Shown: one piece after another, positions 34,353-44,186 of the stretch
Numbering within the stretch: position 1 is the first letter of the stretch
Layout: every line of letters starts with the position of its first letter
Assembly (NCBI GenBank): GCA_040218875.1
Contig: JAVJQP010000058.1
Direction: 5' to 3' (one strand)
From: Coleofasciculus sp937127375
GTDB taxonomy: Bacteria > Cyanobacteriota > Cyanobacteriia > Cyanobacteriales > Coleofasciculaceae
DNA length: 64,000 nt
The notes under the pieces: model-generated
Databases searched by the model: none
What the model was told of the DNA's origin: nothing
Seen by the model: the letters and a program-made list of their open reading frames with translations, nothing else
Translations under genes and position numbers: made by a program

Positions 34353-35340
34353 TTGAAGCGAAGCAAAGATACATTTAAACTGAACTATCAGTATCGGATT
34401 GTGCCAAACAAGCAACAGTTAAGCCAGCTAAAGGAATGGCTATACAAACTATGTCATATCCACAATTTGATGCTTTCAGAACGGTTTAAATGGTGGGCGT
34501 TCAATCGCTCACCTGTCAATGCTTGCCCAATTTTCGTCACTCATTTACCGGAACTGAAAGACCCACCTTCATACTATTCACAAAAACGAGCAAACCATTG
34601 GTCGCGGGAGTCCCACGGCAAACTCTATAAAGGAATCCACTCCCAAGTTATTCAGGAGGCGATTAAACGGGTAGAAGATACGTTTAATCGGTACATCAAG
34701 GGGGATTTAAAAGGGAAACGGAGCGGCAAACCTCGGTTTAAATCAGTGCGGCGATACCGGACGTTTTGTATGCCGCAATTGAAGTCAGATTGCCTGAGTG
34801 TGATTGTTAACCCGTATCGGCGTAAGAATGGGGAACGTCGGCGGGATATTGCCTATATCAATTTACCCAAAGTGGGTCAGGTAAAAGTGATCTACCATCG
34901 TCCAATCCCAGACGGGTTTACGATTAAGGCGGCGCTGATCTCGCGTCGGGCAGATGGCTGGTACGTGTGTTTGACGTTGGAAGACAAAAGCGTTCCCAAT
35001 TTGAAGTTACCAGAGATAGAAGCAACAGAGGAGAATTCCCTTGGATTGGACGTAGGACTCGAAAAATTCTGGACAGCATCGGATGGGGAGGTCGAGCCGA
35101 TTGTTCAGCATTACCGCCGAAGTGAACCAAGTATGCTCTTGTTGTAACCGCTACCACCAAAAAGATTTATCAGTTAGAATCCACGAATGTTTATGTGGAT
35201 TTGTATTGGATAGAGATTGGAATGCGGCGATCAATATCAAGAGAGTTGGGCTGGGCATATTCCCAACTAGAAAACGCCGGAGGCGCCCTCGTAAGACGGC
35301 GACAAAGGAAGCTTACACTATACCTATAGGGTCAGTGTAG
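34353..35340 (+). pseudogene. tnpB: tnpB (IS200/IS605-type) with central deletion
   Basis: An RNA-guided nuclease gene of the TnpB family, now broken. It starts at TTG 34353 behind AAAGGAGGTGA, a near-perfect Shine-Dalgarno. The N-terminal part (to about residue 255) has the helix-turn-helix-like region and RuvC-I (SLGLDVGLEKFWTASDGE). Then the frame runs directly, with a frame shift, into the zinc-finger and RuvC-III part, VCSCCNRYHQKDLSVRIH and GFVLDRDWNAAINI. The usual ~120-150 residues between, containing RuvC-II, are missing. So one out-of-frame internal deletion created two overlapping frames (34353-35147 and 35083-35340). The cysteine-rich finger itself is intact. No TnpA is present. 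Confidence 0.88.
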
Positions 35341-35399
35341 GAGGATGTCACTGCAAAATGCTAAGAGCTGACTTCAGTTAATGGAAAGAGAGATTTTTT

Positions 35400-36161
35400 A
35401 TGGAAACATCACAGACATCTGCCCAACTCCGCGATCGCGTGGCGATTGTCACCGGGGCGTCACGGGGAATTGGTCGCGCTGTGGCATTGGCATTAGCCGC
35501 AGAGGGCGCAAAGGTAGTGGTTAACTACGCCAGTTCCAGTGGGGCGGCTGATCAGGTTGTCGCCAAAATTACCGAAGCCGGGGGAGATGCGATCGCACTT
35601 CAAGCAGATGTCTCAAAACTGGAAGAGGTGGAGACTCTGATCAAGGAAACCAAAGACAAATTTGGTCGCCTAGACGTACTGGTGAATAATGCTGGGATTA
35701 CCCGCGACACCCTCTTGATGCGGATGAAACCCGACGATTGGCAGGCGGTAATTGACCTGAATCTCACGGGTGTGTTTTTCTGTACTCGGGCAGCCAGTAA
35801 AATTATGCTCAAGCAAAAATCGGGTCGTATTATTAATATTGCCTCCGTCGCTGGACAAATGGGCAATCCGGGTCAGGCAAATTATAGCGCCGCCAAAGCC
35901 GGAGTGATTGGGTTTACCAAAACCGTGGCGAAGGAAGTCGCGCCTCGCGGGATTACCGTGAATGCTGTGGCACCGGGATTTATTGAAACCGATATGACCA
36001 AAGATATTAAATCGGAGGATATCATCAAGTATATTCCTCTCGGTCGCTATGGCAAGCCAGAGGAAATTGCGGGCATGGTGCGATTTTTAGCTGCTGATCC
36101 AGCCGCCGCTTATATCACCGGGCAGGTGTTCAATGTCGATGGCGGTATGGTGATGGCTTGA
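35400..36161 (+). CDS. fabG: 3-oxoacyl-[acyl-carrier-protein] reductase
   Basis: NADPH-dependent reduction of 3-oxoacyl-ACP in fatty-acid elongation. A 253-residue short-chain dehydrogenase with Rossmann GASRGIGRA near residues 18-26, NNAG, the catalytic serine in NIASVAGQMG, and the YSAAK catalytic pair (YxxxK) that follows. The C-terminal VAPGFIETDMTKD and YITGQVFNVDGGM are typical of FabG. Some FabG-like reductases serve other pathways; the overall match to the housekeeping enzyme is strong. The start is ATG 35400, with AAAGAGAG shortly upstream. The gene is monocistronic by spacing. Confidence 0.92.
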   Translation: METSQTSAQLRDRVAIVTGASRGIGRAVALALAAEGAKVVVNYASSSGAADQVVAKITEAGGDAIALQADVSKLEEVETLIKETKDKFGRLDVLVNNAGITRDTLLMRMKPDDWQAVIDLNLTGVFFCTRAASKIMLKQKSGRIINIASVAGQMGNPGQANYSAAKAGVIGFTKTVAKEVAPRGITVNAVAPGFIETDMTKDIKSEDIIKYIPLGRYGKPEEIAGMVRFLAADPAAAYITGQVFNVDGGMVMA

Positions 36162-36626
36162 GCGATCGCTGTAGGTTCGTAGTTGCGCTTTAGCGCCATA
36201 AACGCTTGTATCGTCCACTATAAACCCTAGATTCAATCCTATTAGGGACATGACATATCGTGTCTCTACTCTAGTTTTGCCATCGTCCCGACAACGTAGC
36301 TAAACGTATCGGAGCAACTGATGCTGAGATTGAGTAGGCGCGATCGCTGTTGACCAGTCGAATTACAGCTTGGATAATATCGCCTAAACAGTCATCATAC
36401 CAAATTCGGGTTAGCCACCCCCTTTATAATCTAGTCCGCGCAGGCGGACTGCCCTTGGGGAAGGCTTCGCATACATTTGTGTAGCTGCGACTTCCTCCTC
36501 GCCATGGCAAAAAGGAGTTTACTTGAGCAATTTTATCCGGATCGAGTCAACAGGATGTGAATAGGTTTACGGAGTTTAGCAACAGATAGCTGTAATCCAT
36601 GGAACACATTCAGCACTTTAATCGCC
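36162..36626. other. Gap before the polysaccharide island
   Basis: A 465-bp stretch with no supported gene. It holds a few short repeats (GCGCGATCGC, CATGACATATCG palindromic bits at 36248-36270) and would contain the promoter of the wzm-wzt genes. No operator could be identified by eye. Confidence 0.5.
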
Positions 36627-37457
36627 ATGGTTCAACCAACAGAATTAGTCATTGAAGCAGGTCGCACCGAACAGCAGTATTGGAAAGACCTGTGGCGCTA
36701 TCGAGAGTTGTTTTACTTTTTAGCGTGGCGGGATATTCTGGTGCGCTATAAGCAGACAATTATTGGGATTGCTTGGGCGCTGATTCGACCGCTTCTGACG
36801 ATGGTGGTGTTTACGGTGGTGTTTGGCAAAATTGCCAAATTGCCGTCGGAAGCCGGTGCGCCCTATCCAATTTTGGTGTTTGCAGCGATGTTACCCTGGC
36901 AGTTTTTTGCTAACTCCCTTTCTGAATGTAGTAATAGTTTAATTACTAATGCCAATTTAATTTCTAAGGTGTATTTTCCCCGCTTAATCGTGCCAACGAG
37001 TGCAGTGATTGTCAGTTTCGTCGATTTTATGATTTCGGGGATAATTTTGCTGGGATTGATGGCGTGGTATGATTTCGTACCAAGTTGGCGGATTATGACG
37101 CTACCGTTGTTTATTGGCATTGCGTTTATGGCGTCAATGGGAGTGGGGTTGTGGTTAGCATCACTGAATGTTAAGTATCGGGATTTTCGCTACATTGTGC
37201 CGTTTATCGTGCAGTTTGGGTTATATATTTCGCCCGTAGGATTTAGTAGTAGTTTGGTGCCAGAAGGGTGGCGGTTTATTTATTCGCTTAACCCAATGGT
37301 GGGGGTGATTGATGGCTTCCGCTGGGCGATTTTAGGGGGAGAGTCGAAGCTGTATTTACCAGGGTTTGCCTTGTCGCTGGGTTTAGTGGCGCTGTTGTTT
37401 GCCAGTGGGATTTGGTATTTCCGAAAGGTAGAACGCACGTTTGCGGACGTGATTTAG
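36627..37457 (+). CDS. wzm: ABC-2 polysaccharide export permease (Wzm-type)
   Basis: The membrane component of an ABC exporter of lipid-linked polysaccharide across the inner membrane. The 276-residue protein has six hydrophobic segments and begins with the amphipathic YWKDLWRYRELFYFLAWRDI characteristic of the family, followed by the conserved YKQTIIGIAWALIRPLL. It pairs with the wzt gene 128 bp downstream on the same strand. Codon use is G- and T-rich, in contrast with the AT-rich genes that follow from about 38.2 kb. Confidence 0.92.
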   Translation: MVQPTELVIEAGRTEQQYWKDLWRYRELFYFLAWRDILVRYKQTIIGIAWALIRPLLTMVVFTVVFGKIAKLPSEAGAPYPILVFAAMLPWQFFANSLSECSNSLITNANLISKVYFPRLIVPTSAVIVSFVDFMISGIILLGLMAWYDFVPSWRIMTLPLFIGIAFMASMGVGLWLASLNVKYRDFRYIVPFIVQFGLYISPVGFSSSLVPEGWRFIYSLNPMVGVIDGFRWAILGGESKLYLPGFALSLGLVALLFASGIWYFRKVERTFADVI

Positions 37458-37585
37458 TCAGGTCTTGATTAGCGTGATCGTTTTTAATTTAAAGAATTCA
37501 GTTATTTAAATAAATAGTCTGTTTTTGTATTTTTCCGGATAAATTAGCAAAGCCTTGCATCTATAGGTAGCAGTTTTTTTGCAGT

Positions 37586-38869
37586 ATGTCTAATACGATA
37601 ATTCGGGTCGAAAATTTAGGGAAGAAGTACATTATCGGTCACCAGAAGCAGGAACGGTATACGGCGCTGCGGGATGTTATTGCGAATGGGGCGAAGTCGG
37701 TGGGGCGCAGGTTACTGAAGCCTCTGGGGAAGGGGGAGTCTGACCCGACGGTTGAGGAGTTTTGGGCGCTTAAGGATGTGTCGTTTGAGATTCAGCAGGG
37801 GGACAGGGTTGGGATTATTGGGCGCAATGGGGCGGGGAAGTCAACGCTGTTGAAGATTTTGAGTCGGATTACGGAACCGACAACAGGAAGTATCCGGATT
37901 AAGGGGCGCGTGGCGAGTTTATTGGAAGTGGGGACGGGGTTTCATCCGGAGTTGACGGGACGGGAGAATATTTATCTCAATGGTGCGATTTTGGGGATGA
38001 GTAAGGCGGAGATTAAGCGGAAGTTTGATGAGATTGTTGCTTTTGCTGAGGTGGAGAAGTTTTTGGATACGCCAGTGAAGCGGTATTCGTCGGGGATGTA
38101 TGTACGGTTGGCGTTTGCGGTGGCGGCGCATTTGGAACCGGAGATTTTGGTGGTGGATGAGGTTTTGGCAGTTGGGGATGCTCAGTTTCAGAAGAAGTGT
38201 TTAGGAAAGATGGAAGATGTAGGAAAAGAAGGGCGAACTGTTTTATTTGTCAGCCACAATATGGGAACTATTGGAAGTTTATGCAATCAAGGAATTCATC
38301 TTAAGGCTGGTCAGATTGATTGCATTGGCTCAGTCAAAAAAACTATTAGCCATTATTTAATGTCATTTCAAATACTTAATGTTTATTCACCGGGAACCCT
38401 ATTTAAGAAAAACAAAAAAGAAATCAACTATAATAACTTTCAAATTCTTGAGTTGTCTTTACTAAATAGAGATTCTCAGCTTAAGTTAATTACTAAAACT
38501 TGGGACTATCTAAGAATTAGGATTCATTACTATTCACCTAAAAATATTTCTAATGGTTCAGTAGTATTAGAAATTTCTACACCTTTTGGAAATAAGCTAA
38601 TTCAATATTCTACTCGACCTCTTAGTGGATTAGAACTTACGATTCCAGAAGGAGAATCGTATACAGACTGTATTATTCCTTGTCTACCATTAGCCTCTGG
38701 GAATTATTTGATTAGTTTAGGCTTAGCTATTCCAATGGCTGAATGGTTATGTTGGGAGGAAAATATAGCCACGCTTGAAATAGTTGATAACGATGTTTAC
38801 AATTCAAAATTTCCACCTACTCAAAATAGAACTACTATAGCCGTAGAACATTACTGGGAGTTTTCTTGA
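37586..38869 (+). CDS. wzt: ABC polysaccharide exporter ATPase with C-terminal sugar-binding-type domain (Wzt-type)
   Basis: ATP-binding component of the Wzm/Wzt exporter. The ABC domain (residues about 1-240) has Walker A GRNGAGKST near residue 80, the LSGGQ-like signature YSSGMYVRLAF near 166, and Walker B EILVVDEVLAVGD near 187. The remaining 190 residues form a beta-rich C-terminal domain; in Wzt proteins this domain recognises the modified non-reducing end of the polymer, so it determines which glycan is exported. Base composition changes abruptly near 38,220, just where the ABC part ends, so the C-terminal domain appears to come from another source. The downstream methyltransferase (ATG 38872) starts just two bases after this stop. 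Confidence 0.93.
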   Translation: MSNTIIRVENLGKKYIIGHQKQERYTALRDVIANGAKSVGRRLLKPLGKGESDPTVEEFWALKDVSFEIQQGDRVGIIGRNGAGKSTLLKILSRITEPTTGSIRIKGRVASLLEVGTGFHPELTGRENIYLNGAILGMSKAEIKRKFDEIVAFAEVEKFLDTPVKRYSSGMYVRLAFAVAAHLEPEILVVDEVLAVGDAQFQKKCLGKMEDVGKEGRTVLFVSHNMGTIGSLCNQGIHLKAGQIDCIGSVKKTISHYLMSFQILNVYSPGTLFKKNKKEINYNNFQILELSLLNRDSQLKLITKTWDYLRIRIHYYSPKNISNGSVVLEISTPFGNKLIQYSTRPLSGLELTIPEGESYTDCIIPCLPLASGNYLISLGLAIPMAEWLCWEENIATLEIVDNDVYNSKFPPTQNRTTIAVEHYWEFS

Positions 38870-38871
38870 AA

Positions 38872-39549
38872 ATGATATCTTTCGTGAGGTTGTTAACGAC
38901 ATCATTTCGTAACAAGTATCGTTCTCAATGGCGTGCATTTGAGCTTGAAGCAAAAACCGCTTACGGAAAGCTTCAAAGACAGTTTCTGCGCCCTCCATTT
39001 CCCAAGTTGAAAAACGAAGGAGTCAAGTTACATTTAGGGTGTGGTTCTATTAATCATCCAAAGTTCATTAACATTGATGGCTTACCTGCTCCCCATGTAC
39101 ATTACATACGCGCAATAGACAATCTGGCTTCTTTTAGAGACAATAGCGTAAATCTGATATATGCATGTCATTGCCTGGAGCATATTCCTCATAGTAAGGT
39201 TATGAAAGTGTTAAACGAGTGGTTTAGAGTGTTGAATACAGGCGGAACCTTGCGCTTATCTGTGCCTGATTTTGATTTGCTACTGAATATTTACAACGAT
39301 AATAATAGTGATATTAATACCATTCTTCGTATGCTCATGGGAGGTCAAAACTATAAATTCAACTTTCACTTGACAGCCTTTAACAGGACAAGCCTAAAAA
39401 ATCTCTTGATCGAGACGGGATTTAAGCAAGTTCAAGAATGGCAACCAGGTTCCTGTGAATTAACGACTTTTGATGATTTTTCGGCTCGTAAAGCCTTAAT
39501 TAACGGAAAGTACTATCCTGTGAGTCTTAATCTAGAAGCGGTCAAGTAA
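38872..39549 (+). CDS. SAM-dependent methyltransferase
   Basis: About 225 residues. Starts at ATG 38872; an in-frame TTG at 38866 overlaps the wzt stop. SAM-binding motif I is represented by VKLHLGCGSINHPKFINIDG near residues 46-65, and the later ACHCLEHIPHSKVMKVLNEW and GGTLRLSVPDFDLL are typical of class I methyltransferases that act in polysaccharide clusters. It could methylate a sugar or terminal group in the chain recognised by Wzt. Substrate is inferred from context only. AT-rich. Confidence 0.8.
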   Translation: MISFVRLLTTSFRNKYRSQWRAFELEAKTAYGKLQRQFLRPPFPKLKNEGVKLHLGCGSINHPKFINIDGLPAPHVHYIRAIDNLASFRDNSVNLIYACHCLEHIPHSKVMKVLNEWFRVLNTGGTLRLSVPDFDLLLNIYNDNNSDINTILRMLMGGQNYKFNFHLTAFNRTSLKNLLIETGFKQVQEWQPGSCELTTFDDFSARKALINGKYYPVSLNLEAVK

Positions 39550-39790
39550 TTTGCCTCATTGATTATGATGCGATCGCTGCTTAGAGCTAGTTGGGTAAAG
39601 CCCTGTAATCGATTCAATTTCTAGGAAGTCAAAAAAATATGCGATCGCTCTCTATTTATCCGGATTTTATCAATAGAAACTGTATGAAGGAATGGGGTGA
39701 TATGATTCCCCTCTACAGATTCAGTGCTTAACTACAGTTCGCTTATATGCAATTGGAGCAGCAGGCGCTTGGGCAAACTTTTAAAGAATA

Positions 39791-41089
39791 GTGTTCAATC
39801 AATCTGACTATAACTCAGTGAAAATAAAAAAAATACTTTTAATAGATTTGTGTATTTTAGGAGAAAATGGAGGCGGACACGCAGAATTTTATTTTATGAA
39901 TATTCTCTCTATGCTCACTCAAGAATACGATCTTGTTTATGCCTGTTGTGCAAATAATGAGTTACTAAAAAAAAATATTGAAAAAATTAATATTGAAAAT
40001 ACCAAGGTTATTGATATAGAGGTGAAATTAATAGATAAAATTTTACGTCGATTTTTAATGTTTATAGATTCTTTTTTGAACAAAATACCTTTAAAAAAAT
40101 ACATTAAATTTGCTTCCTTAATTAATTTAATCACTGTTAGGAGAATAATGTCTAACTTAGATAGAAAAACACCAGTATTTTTTCACCACACAGACTCCAT
40201 GATGCCTGCTGTTCCAGTAGAAATTTCTAGATTTTTTTTTCCTAAGCAATGGATTGGATTATTAATTACTCCATCCTATAAATTAAAAATTACAGATGGA
40301 CACGAGAAAAGTAGACTAAGATTCAATGCAGAGAAAAATTTTTCATTGCATTCTTGCAAAGCAATTCTTGTTCTTCAACCACTTTATCAACGCTTTCTTA
40401 TCAAACGATTTAAACATTTAAATTGTCTTCATTTACCTGAAATTATTAATACAATAAGCTTTGAAAGCAATGATATCAATCAAGGCTTGTTAAATCAAAT
40501 CGCACAAGCTTCTCAAGGCAAAAAAATTGTTTCGCTATTAGGAAACTTAACCCCAAGGAAAAATTTTCCATTATTTTTAGAGTCTGTTTCTAAATTAGAT
40601 TTGAATAAATATTTTATTCTGGTTTTAGGTAAACTTAAATTACCCCAAAAAAGTGATCAAGATCTAGAAAAATATAATTTATTTATAAATGAACTCATCG
40701 GCAAGCAAGAAAGGCTTGCACAAAGTTCCTATATAGATATTAATTATTTCATAAAAAATGAAAATGAATTTTCAGCATTAATTAATTTATCAGATATTGT
40801 ATATTTACACTATAAAAATTTTCCATTTAGTAGTAACATTTTGACTAAAGTAATGGCGCATGGCAAGCCAGTCATTGTTGATAAGGGATTTATAATGCAA
40901 AAAACTGTTAATAAATTTAACTGGAAAACTGCTGTCGAGGGAGATGCTCAAAGTATAGCTACGAAAATTGAGGAGCTTGCCCGTCTCAGCCCAGCAATAG
41001 AAAATCAAAGCATCCTACACTTTTTGCAAGAACATTCTTTTGAAAAGATTAAAAAAATATTAGTTCAATCAACTAGCTACTTTAATTAA
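39791..41089 (+). CDS. Glycosyltransferase, GT-B fold (GT4-like)
   Basis: A 432-residue protein. The C-terminal half shows GT4-like features: VSLLGNLTPRKNFPLFLESV near residues 240-260, and a late TKVMAHGKPVIVDKGF. The canonical GT4 E-x7-E motif is weak. The N-terminal half has the LIDLCILGENGGGHAEFYFM opening of a nucleotide-sugar or acceptor domain. The start is GTG 39791, with a second GTG at 39818. Strongly AT-rich, in contrast with wzm. An activated sugar donor is inferred, not known. Confidence 0.65.
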   Translation: MFNQSDYNSVKIKKILLIDLCILGENGGGHAEFYFMNILSMLTQEYDLVYACCANNELLKKNIEKINIENTKVIDIEVKLIDKILRRFLMFIDSFLNKIPLKKYIKFASLINLITVRRIMSNLDRKTPVFFHHTDSMMPAVPVEISRFFFPKQWIGLLITPSYKLKITDGHEKSRLRFNAEKNFSLHSCKAILVLQPLYQRFLIKRFKHLNCLHLPEIINTISFESNDINQGLLNQIAQASQGKKIVSLLGNLTPRKNFPLFLESVSKLDLNKYFILVLGKLKLPQKSDQDLEKYNLFINELIGKQERLAQSSYIDINYFIKNENEFSALINLSDIVYLHYKNFPFSSNILTKVMAHGKPVIVDKGFIMQKTVNKFNWKTAVEGDAQSIATKIEELARLSPAIENQSILHFLQEHSFEKIKKILVQSTSYFN

Positions 41090-41124
41090 TTATTAATTAA
41101 TTAATTAATTAATTAATTAATTAA
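41081..41124. repeat. TTAA microsatellite
   Basis: About ten units of TTAA/TAAT (TTAATTAATTATTAATTAA and on), starting at the last codons of the preceding glycosyltransferase gene and running to the spacer before the next sulfotransferase. Simple AT tetranucleotide repeats like this can slip in replication. Confidence 0.9.
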
Positions 41125-41156
41125 TGACAAAAAAATGAGAAAAAAAATTATTCAGT

Positions 41157-42008
41157 ATGATCAAATCTGCGTCTGCTAAATATTTTAATTTTATAGACAA
41201 TCCGCGTCGTAGCTTGTCTTCTCTTTGTTACCGAGTCCAAAACTCATGGCGATGCTATACATCCCAAATAAACCCAAACCCAATTTTTGTGTTTGGCAAT
41301 CAGAAATCTGGAACTTCCGCTGTTACGGCATTATTAGGAGAGGCTACAAATCTTACTTACTGTGTTGATATTCTTTGTTTTTTCGGTGATATGGAGGAAA
41401 AATTATTAAAAAGAGAATACTCCTTTGATGAAATTGTTAATAAAAGCAAATACTACTTTTCCAAAGATATAATTAAAGATCCAACATTTACTTTCTTTGT
41501 CAACAAAACTACTTTAAGATTTCCATCTGCTAAAAAGATATTTGTATTGAGAGATCCACGCTCTAATATTCGTAGTATTTTAAATCGATTAGATATACCA
41601 GGTAATTTAAATGATTTACATTTAAATTTATGGCATAAATTAAGGGAAAAATTTCCTTATAATTGGTATCATGTCTTAGATGGCACTCTTTTAAAACACA
41701 AAGGCAGAGACTATATTGAAACTTTAGCATTACGTTGCAAAAAGGTTTTGCAATTTTATATTGCTAACCAATCAAACTTTACAGCAATAAAATATGAAAA
41801 TTTTCAAGCCAATAAGGTAAGTGAAATAGAATCATTGGCATCTAGATTAGAGCTGAAAATTGTTAACAATATTAATCCGATAAAAAATGTTCAATTTCAA
41901 CCAAAAGGAAAATCTAGTATATCTTTAATAGATTTTTTTGGTTCTTCAAATCTTAGAAAGATAGAAGAAATCTGTCGAGAAGAAATGTCAATACTAGACT
42001 ATTACTAA
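41157..42008 (+). CDS. Sulfotransferase family protein
   Basis: A 283-residue protein with the 5'-phosphosulfate-binding loop IFVFGNQKSGTSAVTALLG near residues 43-61 and a probable 3'-phosphate-binding segment FVLRDPRSNIRSILNRLD near 128-145. PAPS would be the sulfate donor and a glycan in this island the most likely acceptor. A conserved catalytic histidine is not obvious. It is 34 bp beyond the TTAA microsatellite. AT-rich like its neighbours. Confidence 0.8.
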   Translation: MIKSASAKYFNFIDNPRRSLSSLCYRVQNSWRCYTSQINPNPIFVFGNQKSGTSAVTALLGEATNLTYCVDILCFFGDMEEKLLKREYSFDEIVNKSKYYFSKDIIKDPTFTFFVNKTTLRFPSAKKIFVLRDPRSNIRSILNRLDIPGNLNDLHLNLWHKLREKFPYNWYHVLDGTLLKHKGRDYIETLALRCKKVLQFYIANQSNFTAIKYENFQANKVSEIESLASRLELKIVNNINPIKNVQFQPKGKSSISLIDFFGSSNLRKIEEICREEMSILDYY

Positions 42009-42063
42009 AACAACTCGCTAAATCAACAGATTTTGACTGTACCATCTTCCATAGTGTAAGAGT

Positions 42064-43248
42064 ATGAAAATTGCGTATATAACTGCCAACTTTGGTCTAA
42101 TATCTGAAACTTTTGTGACAGACCTAGCAGAAAATTTGAGTAAATCAGGTCAATTAATAAGAATATTCACTAATTCTAATTCCTATTCTATAAATACGAA
42201 TTTAGAAATTGATGAGGTGCGATTTTTAACTATAAGCTCAATAGTTGATAAACTAGGTTTTCGGATAGACAATTTTTTAGGAAAACGAGGAGAATTTTGG
42301 ACTTATCAAAGACGATTGAAACAAGCGCATAAATCATTGCTACCTGTTTTGAAAAAGTATCAGCCAGATGTGGCTTATATTGACTTTGGTACTGTTGCGG
42401 CGTTAGCTTATTCAGTATTAGAGCAGTTAAATATTCCATTTATAGTGCATTTTCATGGTGCAGATATTACTTCTGCCTTAAATGATGTAACTTATAGAGA
42501 AGAACTAAAAAAAATTTTTAAAACCACTTCGGCATTAATTGTAGCTTCTAATCATATACGTCGATTATTAGTTTTAGAAGGTGCGCTATCAGAAAATATT
42601 TATGTAGTGAGATATGGAATTAATTTGGAAGGACTAGTTCCTAAAACTTGGAATGAACGCAAATCTCTACCACCATCTGTAGTATTTATTGGACGTTTTA
42701 CACCCAAAAAACATCCAGTAGCGTTAGTAGAAGCCTTTGTTTTGGTAAAAAAGCAAGTTCCAGATGCTCAACTTTCTCTGATAGGTGATGGTTCAGAAAT
42801 GCCAAGAGTTAAACAAAGAATTGAGAAACTGGGGTTGGATGATTCTGTTAAACTTTATGGAGCTTTACCGCGTGCAGAGGCTTTACCTATTGTTAATCAA
42901 CATTGGGTTTTTGCACAGCATAGTGTGACTGCACCCAGTGGAGATCAAGAAGGGTTTGGAATCTCTTTAGCTGAAGCTGCTGCACTAGAATTACCTATTA
43001 TTTCAACACTTCATAACGGTATTCCTGAGCAAGTAATTGATAGAAAAACAGGCTTTTTAGTAAGAGAATTTGATTATGAAGCAATGGCAGAATGTATTAT
43101 AAAATTGCTAAATAATCCGGGTTTAGCAGAGCAAATGGGAAAATATGGTCGTCAGCATATTAGCCAGCTTTGTCAAACTAATCAAAGAGTTGATAGTATA
43201 AATAAAATTTTAATATCAGCTTATAAGATTTCAATAAACGATATTTAA
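42064..43248 (+). CDS. Glycosyltransferase family 4
   Basis: A 394-residue GT-B enzyme. The N-terminal acceptor domain opens MKIAYITANFGLISETFVTD. The C-terminal donor domain shows VVFIGRFTPKKHPVALVEAF near residues 212-231 and the E-x7-E motif in EGFGISLAEAAALELPII near 299-316. Typical GT4 retaining enzyme using a nucleotide sugar. The specific sugar is not predictable. It begins 55 bp after the sulfotransferase gene, in the same orientation. Confidence 0.9.
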   Translation: MKIAYITANFGLISETFVTDLAENLSKSGQLIRIFTNSNSYSINTNLEIDEVRFLTISSIVDKLGFRIDNFLGKRGEFWTYQRRLKQAHKSLLPVLKKYQPDVAYIDFGTVAALAYSVLEQLNIPFIVHFHGADITSALNDVTYREELKKIFKTTSALIVASNHIRRLLVLEGALSENIYVVRYGINLEGLVPKTWNERKSLPPSVVFIGRFTPKKHPVALVEAFVLVKKQVPDAQLSLIGDGSEMPRVKQRIEKLGLDDSVKLYGALPRAEALPIVNQHWVFAQHSVTAPSGDQEGFGISLAEAAALELPIISTLHNGIPEQVIDRKTGFLVREFDYEAMAECIIKLLNNPGLAEQMGKYGRQHISQLCQTNQRVDSINKILISAYKISINDI

Positions 43249-43316
43249 ATCCTATACTTTAGCTATGGTATTCTATTTTTTATTTTTTGCTATATAAAAT
43301 TTTAAAAAATTAATTG

Positions 43317-44186
43317 ATGCATAACAAACTAGCAATCATGGATAAATACAATCAACTTAATTACTTAAAATATCAAATATTGACTAGCATTAGTAATGCT
43401 AAATTTTTTTGTAAAACATTGTTAAAACTTGGTGATTTACCCGATTTTTATATTATCGGAGTACAGAAAAGTGGCACTAGTTCACTTTACGAATGTTTGT
43501 GCAAACATCCTGGAATCATTCATAGATTAAATAAAGAAGTTCACTTTTTTAATAATCCTTCTAATCGAAATCATGGGATAAACTTTTATAAAGCAAATTT
43601 TTCCACTAAATATAATAAACGTAAAGTAGAGCGGCAAATCGGCTATACACCGTTAGAAGGTGATGCAACTCCTTTTTTCATTCATCCTTGTGTACCAGAA
43701 TTAGTTTATGAGGTAACACCCAATGCTAAACTTATTCTAATTGTCAGAAACCCTATTGATAGAGCCTTATCACATTACCATCACAATCAAATACGTGGGA
43801 GGGAAAATGTATCGTTTGCAGAGGCAGTAAAGTTGGAAGAAGATAGGATTACTAATGATTTTAATAAATTACTGAAAAATCCTGAACATTCAGCAAATGC
43901 TTTTCTCACATACTCTTATTGTAAACGAGGTTATTATGATGAGCAAATGGAAAATTGGCTAAATTTTTTCCCTCAAGAAAATTTAAATATAATTAACTTT
44001 GATGATTTTGTGATAAATCAAGCGAATGTATGTGCAAAAATATTTAATTTTTTAAATCTTCCAATTTACCAAATTACTTCAATTCAAAAAACTAATTCGG
44101 GTAAATATACAGAGAAAATTGATCCAAATTTGTACGACCAGCTTTTTGATAATTTTTTTATCACAATGAACGTTTCTTTAAAATGA
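43317..44186 (+). CDS. Sulfotransferase with C-terminal frameshift
   Basis: About 289 residues from ATG 43317. Typical sulfotransferase core: FYIIGVQKSGTSSLYECLC (PSB loop, near 49-67) and ILIVRNPIDRALSHYHHNQI (PAPS 3'-phosphate region, near 141-160), plus a histidine-rich HYHHN. The reading frame ends after FFITMNVSLK. Adding one T to the seven-T run at 44153-44159 restores FFYHNERFFKMINQDFGWNL and two more codons to a stop at 44224, which is the canonical C-terminal ending of this family. So the gene carries a homopolymer frameshift (or a sequencing error) near its end; it may still be active. Confidence 0.8.
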   Translation: MHNKLAIMDKYNQLNYLKYQILTSISNAKFFCKTLLKLGDLPDFYIIGVQKSGTSSLYECLCKHPGIIHRLNKEVHFFNNPSNRNHGINFYKANFSTKYNKRKVERQIGYTPLEGDATPFFIHPCVPELVYEVTPNAKLILIVRNPIDRALSHYHHNQIRGRENVSFAEAVKLEEDRITNDFNKLLKNPEHSANAFLTYSYCKRGYYDEQMENWLNFFPQENLNIINFDDFVINQANVCAKIFNFLNLPIYQITSIQKTNSGKYTEKIDPNLYDQLFDNFFITMNVSLK

